Part shown: positions 1 through 10,922 of the stretch, in pieces
Layout of the letters: every line of letters starts with the position of its first letter
Position numbering within the stretch: the first letter of the stretch is position 1
Origin: Blumeriella jaapii
Taxonomy: Eukaryota; Ascomycota; Leotiomycetes; Helotiales; Drepanopezizaceae
Assembly (NCBI GenBank): GCA_009599575.1
Contig: VWND01000001.1
Coordinates: forward strand, 1,302,001 to 1,366,000
DNA: 64,000 nt
Direction of reading: 5' to 3'
The notes under the pieces: generated by a model
Told to the model about the DNA's origin: nothing
Seen by the model: the letters and a program-made list of their open reading frames with translations, nothing else
The model's database searches: none
Made by a program: the position numbers and the translations under genes

Positions 1-3000
1 GATAGGTTACTTGTTGTGTCGTTTGGTTGGTAGGGAAGGTATCTATTTACTAGCTCGGATTTGCAGATGGAAAATGCTATGCTTCCAGGAAATACCTTTG
101 GCTGGCTAGAGAGTGGGGAGAGAGGAAGGTGTGGGACGGCGGAGTTCTTACTTTTGTACCCTGTCTGTCGCCTCTGGAATTTGGCAAGCGCGCAAGCTTG
201 GCCTAAGCGAATATCAACATTGATATTGGTTGTACGCAGGAGCCGTGCGGAATGTTGAAACCGCTACGATTTATAAACTGGTTTGATGTCAGAATCATAG
301 CACACAGGTATGAACATATATTCTTATGGCTGACATTTCCTTTTTGGCCAAATATTCTATTTGATTACCAATAAGAGCGGTTTTGTTACCCTACAGGCGT
401 GGTGCAGTCGTTCAAAATTAGTAGGTAAATCCTTTCTTAGATTATACGTGACGTTTAAACCGTCCGGATAGCACCTGCCACCAGACTGGAAAAGTCAATG
501 CACTATCCAGCAGATAAATAATCGGGCGAAAACATCTTCACCTGCTGATCCTGTCCTTTTTTTTTCTTGCCACTAAAGCCAAATACTTAGAGGCTATTAG
601 TGTGTTGTCAAAACTCCAACTACTTTCATTCTTTTCTCACTTACTGTTCTCTTCCCATACTTTTCTTTCATCTGTATACATATCGCAATAATCAGAGACC
701 TGCATTTGCCTATGTTCAAATATTTCTTTTCTTAAAACACCCTTCCAGATCTTGCATCTTCTTGAATCGGGTTTGGATACGTAGAGTCGCCAGCTGCCAT
801 TCAAACCAGGCGCAAGCAATGATCTCGCTTGATACTAAGTTCAGAGGCAGTGGTAGAATTCAGTTAAAGTCCGGCAGTCTTGGTCTTTATATACATGGGA
901 ATCCAAACACTTTCCTTGGCATGGCTCTTCAAGCTAGTGAATTAGGGTTCATGGCAGGAAGGTCCCTTCCTTCTCTTTGGGTTTCTTCGGAACCTATTCT
1001 TGGAAGGCATAACGCGGGGAAGACCGGTCCATGAGGTAGTCCAAGGGGCTTTAGCGAGCCGGTCTCACCAGTCGCCAGAGGAATTTGGCCTTTAGCTGAG
1101 GCAAGCTAGATTCAGACGGCAGTTTTTGTTTATAAATACGTTTCTATTGGAAACAATGTTCTTGATAAGATTTATATGTAGGAATAGATGACGTCCATGC
1201 TTCTCGATCTGTACACATTTCTTATACTTATCAAACATGCGTTGTAATAAGCAAAAAACAAAATAGCTATCCGCGTATTGTCAGATCTTTTACAACTGTC
1301 AATTCTCACTTCCCTTTTTTCTTCGTATATTCGCTTGTAAGTACCTATGATTATATGTATGAATTAGTTTAACCCCAAGCTATAAGCCCCTGTTATCCCT
1401 TCCAGTTTCTACATTTCCAAATCAGTTTTTAAAAAGTAAAATTGCCACCGCTAACAGCAGGCCAGAGCGTCTTGCCATCAACCGCTGCAGTTGTATGGAA
1501 ACCATAATAGAAATCGGCTCAACTCCGGCAGCTTGCATTTTTTTATACATCTTCAAGCCACTTTACCTAGCGCGATATGACCAAGCCTTTGCTTCGAGGT
1601 TATAGGAATACACTTTCCCTTTTTGCTCACCTTACGCCGTGTCATGCTCATCGCTCTTAGCAGCGCTATAACACAAGTCCTATATGCTGCTACTTAGCGT
1701 TTCTGCTATATCTTATTCATTCTATATCACAAGCACCTACTTAGTAATTTAGTAATATCTTCTCAAGAAAAATGTGAAGACTGTGGGTAATACTCGTGCA
1801 CGTCGATTACTGGACCAAAATACCATATTTCTGATCCCAAAACAAGAACACGTTAACTTGATATATGCACCATTATCTAAAGCCAGTGCCTCAAAAGCAC
1901 GAATCTGAAAATGTAATATGGGTCTTAAAAAAACAACGCATATCAATTGTTAACTGCTGTCACCTGTATTTTACTGTTTTTACTTTCAACAAGTTGCTAT
2001 GTATCTTTGAAAAAAAAAATTATACTGTACCTGTCTAATATCCAATATCTCAAGTCCGTCCAGGAACGTAAAGCCGCGACGACGACCACCACCAGGCCAA
2101 CTGGTACGTTACGTTGTTTTAGGAGAGAGGAGACACATACAAAAAAAGAAATCAGCTCAAACCCAGCAGTCCAGGTCTTCACATACACATCTATTCAAAT
2201 CACTTTCCTAGCCTAACTCCCAATCAAGTGCCCCAAGATTCATCGGGGGGGTTCCTTCCGCTTTTGATCCCTTAGAGCCCGTGGAACGAGGCTGTACATT
2301 TTCCGATCAAATTCCCGTTTATCCTACAACATTCCGCCAGATTTCTTCTCCAAGACTATCTTTGGCCGTGTATAAGGGTACAAGCACCTATCCATCCTAA
2401 GCTTTGCCCCCTGAGTTCAGCACCAGATTTCCGCTCTACCATAACACCGCAGCTGGAAACCGCTAAGCTAGTTTTCCGTTTTTATTATCCAAACAAATTC
2501 TTTCCACTTAGCGCCTTCTTCCTGATCGGGAAGATCTTGATTGCAGGGAAAAAAAAATGGCTTGATTTCTTTCCGTGGTTCTGCTTGCCTCTATCTTCAA
2601 TCCTATGTTTATTTCACGTGTTTGTCTAACATTGGGGAAGAAGGCTTTCGCGTTAATTTTTGTTAGTTGTTTCCTGAAAGACGTAATAACTACAAGTACA
2701 TAGATACATCTGCGCAAAGAACCCTAGCTCTGTTGCGAAGCGATGTCCATTCACCTTCCGCTATTTTACCAGTCAGTTACTTTGTTTAGTAATGGAGAAA
2801 GAGCTTACGTGCGTCTGCATTTACGGCCCTGATGTGCAGTTAGAGGAAAGGGAGATGGTGGTCTAGCTCTGGATGCAAAATCCAGCTAAAGGCGAAGAAG
2901 GCTTGTTACGTTAAGAATGCATGTGGTCGTATAGATGGTCTTTGAGTAATTTTAATTTATGGATCTATAACGTGTGCAATTATTGAAAGCAAAGCAAAGT

Positions 3001-3489
3001 AAAGCAAAGCACAAGTTAGTTCAATAGATAATACTGTGCAATGTAATAAGTAGAAACCCAAGACCACTAGTAGGAGAGTCAATAAGTAAATAAGCAAGTC
3101 AAGGAATGAACGTTCTGATACAAACACGGATACATATACATCCTAAACCATAGCAAATCCCAGAAAAGTCCCACGCGTATCACGTCCCAAGGTAGAAGTT
3201 GATACCGCCCAAGTCCAAAGCCAAACTCCAAATTCATTTACTTAACCATCTTTCAAGCCACCCTCCCAGCACGCTATTCCCAAGAAAGAGGCGAGTAGCC
3301 TACCTACCTACCTATTCGTTTTCATTTCAACTCCAACTCCAACTTCAACTCCAACCTCAACTCCAACCTCAGAATCGATCTGTCCTTTTTCCACTTTCCC
3401 CCTTTCACTCTCTCTCCCCCACTTTGATTTCCACAACCACAAACAGCAAGCAAGAAGACACCCAAAAGACAAATACAAACCAAAACACA
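1..3489. other. AT-rich intergenic region, no recognisable gene
   Basis: This stretch is AT-rich and interrupted by stops in all frames. The longest open frames lack family features and use biased, low-complexity residues. A short AAAGC-type tandem repeat lies near 2995-3011. The last 300 bases (about 3200-3489) are pyrimidine-rich with CAACTCCAAC-like repeats and probably form the promoter and 5' leader of the gene starting at 3490. I see no RNA gene or transposon here. Confidence 0.5.
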
Positions 3490-5259
3490 ATGCAGATCCA
3501 CAGCCGCAACCCTTTCACGCCCACTCGATACCACGAACACCGACGAAAAAGACAAGGCGCAGGCACGAGAGTCCTACAGACAGGCGTTGATATCTTCAGC
3601 ACGTCTTCTTTGAAGGACCTATGGACTTCATCGTTGTCAGCTTCTCCCGTTACGTCTCTGCCTCCTTCTCCTCCTCGACTTTGCAATTGCAGAGCGCAGT
3701 CAGCGCTACATCACGTAGCATGCATGTGTCGAGACAACGAGAGGCTTTATCTTACAACAGAGGGGTTCGAGTCTTCAGCCACGTCGTTGCTAGATCTGGA
3801 TCCCACGGCCGCGCTGCATCCACTCGCAGGGCCGACGACGCAGAGAGATATCTTCATCCATCAGCGAGCGGGGGCGATAGCAGCGTCGTGCGAACTCTCG
3901 TCTTCTTCATTTGATATCCCTGCGTGTTATGACAGCAAGAAGAAGCAGAAGGAGGAGAAAGAGAAGAAGACGCACAGAATAAGCAGGACTGTAAGCAAGA
4001 GCGCGAGCCAGGTGATGCGAGATGTAGAGGCGTGGTGGCGCGCGAATGTCAAAAAGGCACAGGACTGCGAAAACCAAGGGGACGGAAAAGAGGCTATAGC
4101 AGAGGACGAGGGAGTAAACATTGAGCTGAGCTCTGAGGCGGGGGGCAGCGTGGTGAGCGTTAGCTTGGACCGGGGGAGTCGGGGCTTTTTTGCTTCACCT
4201 TTGACGCGTTTACAACACCTCCTCGACATCAACGAACCAGTCAAGACAAAGAACATGGAAGATCTGCCAAAGCTCGCCGACGTGATGGAGGGGGTGAAGA
4301 AGAAGAAAAACGAGAAGTTGAAAGAGTTGGAGAAGCAACGTGAGAGAGCTCGTGGGACTCTGGAGGAGAGATCGAAACTTCCTGTTGGAAAGCAATTGGA
4401 GGAGGGTGAGGCAGATCTCCACAAAGAGGCGCAAACCCATTCGAGAGGAGACTCGGAAGACTTAAGTGTGAGCGGTGAATACGTCAAGCTTGAGGTTCCA
4501 GGAGTTGAAGCAGTTCGTGCTGTCGCCGCCGAAAGAAGCCAACGAAACAATGTTGATCTCGCTCTACAAGGAACAACGGACGCGCCAGCTCCTGCTGCTT
4601 CCTCCTCCAATGCCACTTCTGGAGATACAGTTTCCACGGAGGCAGAGTCTTTCAGCACCATTAGTACCGGCAATACCACTCGTGTTCATCACACCTCAGC
4701 GATACCCACAACACCCAGCACGCCGGCCGAAGAGATCATCGACATCGACGAGTACATGGCCAATCTCTCACCTGTTCCTACCATACCCAGCACTCCGGAT
4801 CCCAGTTCTTCTCTTCTCGTCAGCCCAGCCGATGTCATTGCGGACTACTATGGCTCATGCTTTGACGATCCGCCGCCAGACCGCTTCGCTCCTTATAGCA
4901 CTTACACCCACCACACGCTCTCACCATCCTACCAGCACCAACACCAACACCGAGACCCAGCCACAGCCACAGCTCAAGATGCAAACGAGCCAGACCCGCG
5001 CCAGACCTCTTACCCAGCTCTCGATGACAAGGATGCTACTCTCGATGACTTCGGGTTCCGTCCCACCATCACGCCGGCTATCAAGAAGCGATTAGAGTCA
5101 GGAGACTGGGAGGTTGATGCCGAGAAGTGGGATGAGGAGGAAGACGGGTTTGAAGTTATTAGTGGTGAGCTGGCGGAGAGAGCTGGACAGCCGAACGACG
5201 AGTATTGGGTGGATTTGCTTGGCTCGCGCTCTCCAGCTGGTGAATTGCAAGATCTTTAG
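3490..5259 (+). CDS. Hypothetical disordered protein, 589 aa
   Basis: I do not recognise this protein. It is one uninterrupted reading frame. The first in-frame ATG is at 3490, preceded by CAAAACACA, a good fungal start context; the frame is open further upstream but without an ATG. The sequence is mostly low-complexity and rich in Ser, Thr, Pro, Glu and Lys. Around residues 268-295 there is a charged Lys/Glu/Arg segment likely to form a short coiled coil. Around residues 415-440 lies an acidic IIDIDEYM segment followed by SPVPTIPSTPDP-like proline-directed sites. The C-terminus is ordered-looking and acidic (ALDDKDATLDDFGFRPTITP, then EVDAEKWDEEEDGFEVI). No signal peptide or membrane segment is visible. 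Long open frames on the opposite strand are compositional shadows. A regulatory or scaffold role is possible but unproven. Confidence 0.7.
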   Translation: MQIHSRNPFTPTRYHEHRRKRQGAGTRVLQTGVDIFSTSSLKDLWTSSLSASPVTSLPPSPPRLCNCRAQSALHHVACMCRDNERLYLTTEGFESSATSLLDLDPTAALHPLAGPTTQRDIFIHQRAGAIAASCELSSSSFDIPACYDSKKKQKEEKEKKTHRISRTVSKSASQVMRDVEAWWRANVKKAQDCENQGDGKEAIAEDEGVNIELSSEAGGSVVSVSLDRGSRGFFASPLTRLQHLLDINEPVKTKNMEDLPKLADVMEGVKKKKNEKLKELEKQRERARGTLEERSKLPVGKQLEEGEADLHKEAQTHSRGDSEDLSVSGEYVKLEVPGVEAVRAVAAERSQRNNVDLALQGTTDAPAPAASSSNATSGDTVSTEAESFSTISTGNTTRVHHTSAIPTTPSTPAEEIIDIDEYMANLSPVPTIPSTPDPSSSLLVSPADVIADYYGSCFDDPPPDRFAPYSTYTHHTLSPSYQHQHQHRDPATATAQDANEPDPRQTSYPALDDKDATLDDFGFRPTITPAIKKRLESGDWEVDAEKWDEEEDGFEVISGELAERAGQPNDEYWVDLLGSRSPAGELQDL

Positions 5260-6008
5260 TGAGAGAAGAGGGGTGGAATTCTTTGGAGCGTCTATGGGTT
5301 GTGTCATGACACGCTGAATAGGGCTGTGGTCTTTGAATGTCGGACAGCGAAACGTGCATGATGTTATGAGATCCATGAGATGGATATGTGGGTGCTTTGA
5401 AAAACCAATGGCAGGATGGGTGCGAAGATTTGTGCTTCCAGAAAAGTCAATAAATGGCAGCAAAGTCTCGACAGGAATGTGTAAGATGAGTTGAATGAAA
5501 GAGAAAAGAAGGCATGAAAGAAAGCCATGTCCGAAAGCTAGATACCGATGCGAGATCTGTCCTGGAGGTTTAGCAGTAGTAGGGCAATCATTGCATCTTT
5601 TTCAACCAAAGTTGGTGTTCCGATGCAAAGAGGTGAGGCTGTGAAAAGTTCCTGCTGTCTCAGGTTCTAAGGTGGCATCGGATAGTCAAATCGGGCCCTA
5701 AGACGGGAGAAAAGACATCTTGACTGAGACTGCCACTGTTTTGGTGGTAGACTCGGCTCTAAGAAAAGAGTAGTATGGATCAGAACGAAAGTGACAAGAA
5801 TGGGCCAGGGGTCGAGAGTTTTATGCGATTTCGAGGCATCTCGTATGGTCTGAATAGGACTGCCTGTTTGTGGATGGGTAATCTGGAATCTACGACGCTC
5901 CCTAGATGCTCCAAGACACATTAAAGCAGTTGTCGACCGAAGTTGAGTTCAATTTGACCCGTCACAAATCCTAATCTTTGTACCCAAGTCCCGATCATCT
6001 CATCCCAT
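5260..6008. other. Convergent intergenic spacer
   Basis: This is the 3' flank between two convergent genes, the disordered protein gene (+) and the glycine-cleavage T-protein gene (-). It presumably holds both 3' UTRs. I see no further gene or repeat. Confidence 0.5.
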
Positions 6009-7430
6009 TTACGCAGGGGCCATACCTTTCCAGTACTTGGTCGGTACGAATGGCATCTTCGTGACCTTCGCCTTGCGCTTCTTCCCTCGAACCACAACCT
6101 CAACATCGGTGCCGGCCTTGTGGAAACCGTCCTTGATATAGCCCATCGCAACGTTCTTCCCCAGAGTCGGGCTGGGACATCCGCTCGTGATGTGACCGAT
6201 CTTTTCTCCCTTTTCATCTACAATGTCAGCCCCTTCTCTTGCCGGAGCTCCCTCGACGATCAGCCCAATTCTCCTCCTCTGCACCCCGCTTCCACCTTTA
6301 CTCTGGGGCGTTAATTGAGATAAGATGACATCGGATCCATGGAAACCTCCGCCTGCCCTTCGGTCTTTGCCAATGATCCAGCTCAGCGCGCCCTCAACTG
6401 GCGTCGTCGAGTCGTCCAGGTCGTGGCCATAGAGACACATGCCCGCTTCTAGCCTCAGACTGTCTCTCGCCCCCAGACCAGCAAGCTGGAGCTGTTCCGG
6501 GCCGGCGCTCTGCAGCAGCGTCTCCGTGACGATAACCGCCTCCGCCTCGGGAATCGAGATCTCGAAGCCATCTTCCCCCGTGTATCCAGCTCGACTGACG
6601 AGCAACGGGCTCGAAGTCTCTCCGTTACGCAGCTTGATCTTGATGAACTTGCTGGATCCAAAATACATGTCCTTGAGTTCGCTCTCCGCAGGCTCGGCCA
6701 TCACTTTACCCAGCACATCTGCGCTCAACGGCCCTTGCAACGCAATCAAGCCCCACCTGTCCAACACCTCCCACTCAATGCTCGCGCCCCCGTCCTTGCT
6801 GAAGGCATCCAACTGCTCTCGAAGGTACTTCAAGTCCTTCTCCCGACAGCCGGCATTTGTCACGACGTAGAACAGCTCCGGGCCTAGGCGGGTCAGGATC
6901 GTATCGTCGACGATGCCGCCCGTCCCCGGCCAGAGTAGCGTGCTTAAAGTGCTCTTGTGTGATTCGAGCCCGGCAATGGCCGCGGGTGTGATGCGCTCCA
7001 GGAAGGCATTCACGCCTGGTCCCGAGAAGCGATGCTGCACCATGTGACTGACATCGAACAAGGAGGCGTGCGAACGTGTGAAGTGGTGCGAGGCGCTGAC
7101 GCTCAGGGAGGCGTATTGCACGGGCATGTGGAAGCCGCCAAAGCCGACCATCTTGCCGCCGTGAGCAAGATGCAGGTCGTAGAGAGGAGTCTTCTGGAGA
7201 GCCTCATTGCTAGGGGCCGAGGAGTAGAGGCGTTTGCTTTGGTGGAGGGGAGAGAGGGCTGGTGTTCGTCGAGACGATGGGACGAGGGGGAGAGGACTCG
7301 ACGCGATAGCTGATGGCGGGGTTGTGCGGTGTAGAGCTGTAGCGATTGACCGAGCATGCGAGCTTCGAGATGCGGTGCGCTGGATGAGGATAGCGTCCGT
7401 GACGCCGGGTACAGCTCGAAGACGCTTCAT
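6009..7430 (-). CDS. GCV1: Aminomethyltransferase, glycine cleavage system T protein, mitochondrial
   Basis: This enzyme is the T protein of the mitochondrial glycine decarboxylase complex. It moves the methylene group from aminomethyl-lipoyl H protein to tetrahydrofolate, releasing ammonia and giving 5,10-methylene-THF. The gene is a single exon of 473 codons starting at ATG 7430. Residues 1 to about 70 are rich in Arg, Ser and Ala with almost no acidic residues, as in a mitochondrial presequence. The mature part begins near TPLYDLHLAHGGKMVGFGGF. Family blocks follow in order: MPVQY, SLFDVSHM, GYTGEDGFEIS and GARDSLRLEAGMCLYGHDLD, and the C-terminus has the GCV_T C-terminal domain with GHITSG and MGYI. 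The length suits fungal Gcv1 with its leader. It is divergent from the membrane-protein gene at 8878, with a MITE-like element between them. No defects are seen. Confidence 0.95.
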   Translation of the reverse strand: MKRLRAVPGVTDAILIQRTASRSSHARSIATALHRTTPPSAIASSPLPLVPSSRRTPALSPLHQSKRLYSSAPSNEALQKTPLYDLHLAHGGKMVGFGGFHMPVQYASLSVSASHHFTRSHASLFDVSHMVQHRFSGPGVNAFLERITPAAIAGLESHKSTLSTLLWPGTGGIVDDTILTRLGPELFYVVTNAGCREKDLKYLREQLDAFSKDGGASIEWEVLDRWGLIALQGPLSADVLGKVMAEPAESELKDMYFGSSKFIKIKLRNGETSSPLLVSRAGYTGEDGFEISIPEAEAVIVTETLLQSAGPEQLQLAGLGARDSLRLEAGMCLYGHDLDDSTTPVEGALSWIIGKDRRAGGGFHGSDVILSQLTPQSKGGSGVQRRRIGLIVEGAPAREGADIVDEKGEKIGHITSGCPSPTLGKNVAMGYIKDGFHKAGTDVEVVVRGKKRKAKVTKMPFVPTKYWKGMAPA

Positions 7431-7532
7431 TTGGCTCGATTGGTCAATTGATCGTTGTTGTGGTGATGTTGATGTTTGGGTATTTTGAGTTGGGCTTTTG
7501 CGGTCAAGACAGAGTTTGTTTCTCGTGTTCTA

Positions 7533-8097
7533 CAGTGGGGTGCAAAAAGTGTCTGCACCCCCCTTGCAGCCAAGGTAAACTTTACACAGCCAAGATAGGC
7601 TTACTAAAACTTGATTTGATAGCCAAGCTACTAGTGTAGTAATAAATATCTGGCGGCTTGTAAAAGTAAACATTACAGTATACAATTTTGTCCAGTACAA
7701 CGCTTTTTAGCTTTGGCAATCACGTTTACAATACGAATCGACGGAAAAGAAAAATAAGACTAATTGCCGCACAGCAAATGTGAATCCATACTGCTGTGTT
7801 TGGTGCGCTGTCCCATATGGCAACCCCCCCCTACTCCTGCGACACTATGTCTAATAAATTCGGAGGAGCAGATCAACGTCCAGAAAATCGTTCGATAAAT
7901 CGTACATGCTATTGAAAAGATATTTCAATTTCATATATTTGATATATTTTGGAGAATATTAAACGCTTTTCAATAATGGCTGATTAAAACAGCATAAATT
8001 ATAATAACTTTTTCTCGACTGCATGACGTCTACCTTGGCTGTAATATTGGCTATCTTGGCTGCAAGGGGGATTCAGACACTTTTTGCACCCTCCCCG
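7533..8097. mobile_element. MITE-like element with about 45-bp terminal inverted repeats and TA flanks
   Basis: The left end reads GGGGTGCAAAAAGTGTCTG followed by CACCCCCCTTGCAGCCAAGG. The right end, read on the opposite strand, has GAGGGTGCAAAAAGTGTCTG followed by AATCCCCCTTGCAGCCAAGA. The two ends therefore match as inverted repeats over about 45 bp with a few mismatches. Just inside each end a second copy of the CAGCCAAG word recurs. A TA dinucleotide flanks each end (7531-7532 and 8098-8099), as expected for Tc1/mariner-type target duplication. The interior of about 450 bp is AT-rich and has no transposase frame. I infer a non-autonomous miniature element mobilised by a Tc1/mariner (pogo/Fot1-like) transposase encoded elsewhere. 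The exact ends are uncertain by 1-2 bases because the two termini differ by one base between TA and the shared GGTGC. Confidence 0.75.
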
Positions 8098-8156
8098 TAT
8101 GTACGTAGCGTGCTTGCGACTGACACACGCGCCGTCATCTCGGCTAGCGGGGCTGG

Positions 8157-8173
8157 TACTGTACAGTACTGTA
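8157..8173. repeat. GTAC palindrome (TACAGTACTGTA core)
   Basis: The stretch TACTGTACAGTACTGTA contains the perfect 12-bp palindrome TACAGTACTGTA. It is one of several intergenic copies in this window. Confidence 0.7.
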
Positions 8174-8877
8174 GAAGAAACATGTAGAAGAGCGTGAAGG
8201 CGCCAATGTGGTTGAATAGAACCAGTAGATAGACATAGACGGGCCAGATACATTTTAATCTACCATAACATACCACTATCGAGTATCTACAAGATCTCTG
8301 ATGTTTTCTTGTCGTAGAATGGGCGGTGGCGGCTGAAACGCCCGGGCTCGGACTGGCTCGTTGCCGTGTCTACTATCGATAAGCCAATGTCAACACAAGA
8401 AAAAGCAACTTGCGTCGAGCTTCCTCTTCCATCCAACACAGCCCTCCAGAGATTGCTTGATTGTCTATACAGACACTCACTTACTCACCGGCATCGCAAA
8501 GCTCAACTCTGAATCGACACGTCAAACCCGAGTTCGCATTGGACGAACGCCGAATCGTGCGCCTCCAAGCGGAAATCGAGAGGCTGGCCAGCCACGCATC
8601 GCGACGAACAACGACGCACTGCGTCAAAAAGCAAAACCACGGAATTTTTAAGTCTCCCCTCCCACATTCCTCTTCTATTTCCAGACTGTCTCGAATTCTA
8701 GCCTCACTCGAGTCTCGGTAGGGTCGGCCGATACACCACGCAACGAGACACGCTCGTGTATCTCTTATCTATCTGCTCGCCAGCTTCAGACCGAACGGCG
8801 CAAGGCGAGCGAGCCGAGTCTCACAGCACGCATCTCGACCCGACCCGACGGCGACGACGTCAACAAAAAACGACAAG

Positions 8878-10052
8878 ATGCGGCTCTTTCTGCTCTCGTG
8901 GGCCCTGGCACACACCGACGTGGCCATCGCAGGCCCCTTCGCCAAGGACATCCTCCACGACCTGGGCTTCGGATTCCTGCAACCACGACAGTGCGCATTG
9001 TACTGCGGAATGGACAACCAGTTCTGCTGTACCGAGGGCCAGGGCTGCTTCACCACCGCCGGCATCGCAGGCTGCACGGCGACGCCCGCTCCGCAAGGAG
9101 GCCAGGGCTACGGAATCTACACGACGACCTGGGTCGAGACGGACCTCGTCACCAGAACATCCACCGTGACCTATGGCAATGAACCCGCGGCCCCAACGGC
9201 ACCGCCGTGGGGAGGAGCGCCGGCAATCTGCACCCCGAGCTTGGGCGAATCCTCCTGTGGATCGATCTGCTGCGCGTCCGACCAGAAATGTGTTCCTCAG
9301 GGCAACTCCTGCACGGCGTACACGTCGACCTACACCGGGACGTCAACCTACTCCCCTCCCGTCCGTCCAACCAGCGGCGGTATCTCCACCACGACCGTGT
9401 CAACGACGAAAACGGTCCCGTTCCTGCCCCCGGCCACCGCCAGTGGCAGCGTATTCCCCATCGCGACGGACGACGACGACGACGGACTGAGCGGCGGCGC
9501 CATCGCCGGAATCGTCATCGGCGTGATCGCCGGCGTGATCCTCCTGCTGCTGCTCTGCTTCTGCTGCATCGTGAAATCCGGCTTCGACGGCCTGCTCGCC
9601 ATCTTCGGCCTCGGCAAGAAGAAGCGCCGGACCACCGAACGCATCACGGTCGAAGAGCGATACTCGCGCCACGGAAGCAGCACCGCCTCTCGGCGGGACG
9701 CGCACAACGGGTGGTTCGGTGGCGCCAGACCTGCGAAGGTCACTGAGAAGAGGAAGAAGGACAGCGGGCTCGGCGGGATGGGCATGGTCGGCGCGGGAAT
9801 GCTGGGCCTGGCGGCCGTGCTAGGACTGAAGAGGAAGAATGACCATCGAAAGGAGAGGGTCGTCGCGGCGAGGAGCGAATACAGTAGTACCTACTATACG
9901 GATTCATACACCGGCACTACCCCTAGTAAGTCGTCTCCTGCACCTTCCGCCCTTAAAAATACAACTAGGCCGTACTAACAAAAGTTCCAGGCAGTGTGAG
10001 TTCAGATAGAAGGACACGCGAAAGCAGGGGAACAAGAGGAACTCGCCGCTAG
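8878..10052 (+). CDS. Single-pass cysteine-rich membrane protein, 369 aa, two exons
   Basis: Function is not known. Exon 1 is 8878-9925 and exon 2 is 9991-10052. The intron has a GTAAGT donor, an ACTAAC branch point and a TTCCAG acceptor; reading through it would give a different C-terminus ending at 9978. Residues 1-19 form a signal peptide with a Leu/Ala-rich core. Two cysteine clusters follow: one at about residues 40-65 (CALYCGMDNQFCC, then GCFTTAGIAGC) and one at about residues 118-145 (CGSICCASDQKC). Next is a Ser/Thr-rich segment, likely O-glycosylated, and an acidic DDDDD run just before a transmembrane helix at about residues 206-232 (GAIAGIVIGVIAGVILLLLL). The cytoplasmic tail is basic (KKKRR), with a Gly/Met-rich hydrophobic patch near residue 300. 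The layout resembles fungal cell-wall sensor or Mid2-like glycoproteins, but I cannot assign it to such a family. The gene is divergent from GCV1. Confidence 0.8.
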
Positions 10053-10922
10053 CAGCACCAAGCCTGGATTGCTTTGTGAAATCTTTTTTCTTCTTGTTTC
10101 AATTTTTTTGGTTGGCATTGCTTGGTATTTGAAGCGAGACTGGCGTTGTGGGATTAGAGGGGTAAAAATAACGGATAGTATGCTACTGTGAATATGGGTC
10201 CGGCTGAGCGGGATATGACAGACGACAACAGATGCAAACATGACAGACACGGATGAAAGATACGGTCGAGGACGAGGATCTGGTTGAGGAAGGGACCGCA
10301 GTCGGTGGGGAAAAATGTAACATAAGGGACCTTATAGTAGTACCCACATGACCATGAGGACTTCACGGTCGCGTATACGAAATGTCTAAACGTAAAGTAA
10401 TGCGAGGTCAGATGTGCAAAAAAAAAAACGTTTTTAGTTGTGGTCTTGCTCACTCGATTCGAAATCGATCCTGTTACACACTTACCTACCTACTACATGT
10501 GGCTGGGAAATGATACATGTGGACTTGCAAGTCCGAAACTGTTCACCTGTCATGGTGTTGTGTTACAGTGCTGGTCGTTGCTTGACCTTACTTACCTACC
10601 TGATGGCCAGCAAGGCGAAGGTCCCGGGAATTTAGCGGTGGCTCCCGGTAAGTAAGTGTGGAAAAGAGTTGCAGAGAGGAAACAATCATCGTGGTCTTCC
10701 ACATGGCAATGGTTTCGAAACCAATACTCCCTTCCATTCAAAAATGTGGGTAGGCATATGCTCCACGGTGTTGATTCGCAAAATTTTCATTTCCGAGGCA
10801 CCTTGCTACTGACAAGCAAAGTGAATCCTAGGTAGTACGCACCCCCATCATAGACGTCAGATACGTTCCGAAAAAGTTGCCCCCCAGCCCAGCCTAGCCC
10901 GGTCCATTCCAGTCCAGTCCGT
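10053..10922. other. Convergent intergenic spacer
   Basis: This region holds the 3' flanks of the membrane-protein gene and of RPL9, which converge. Short ACCTACCTAC runs occur near 10480 and 10590. No gene is recognised. Confidence 0.5.

Larger units (their letters stand above)
7431..8877. other. Divergent intergenic region containing a MITE-like insertion
   Basis: This spacer separates two divergent genes and holds the inverted-repeat element annotated separately at 7533-8097. A GTAC palindrome lies at 8157-8173. Bases after about 8400 are probably the promoter and 5' leader of the gene at 8878. No other gene is supported. Confidence 0.5.

Noticed and set aside
600..1034. 144-codon open frame on the plus strand
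   Set aside because: No family motif, starts on a GTG codon, and sits in AT-rich DNA where frames of this size arise by chance.
3199..3489. Upstream extension of the disordered protein from a TTG codon
   Set aside because: Non-ATG start. The segment is a pyrimidine/CAACTCC-rich leader, and a good ATG context exists at 3490.
3927..4679. 250-codon open frame on the minus strand inside the disordered-protein gene
   Set aside because: Mirror of a low-complexity coding region; Ser/Phe-rich with no family features.
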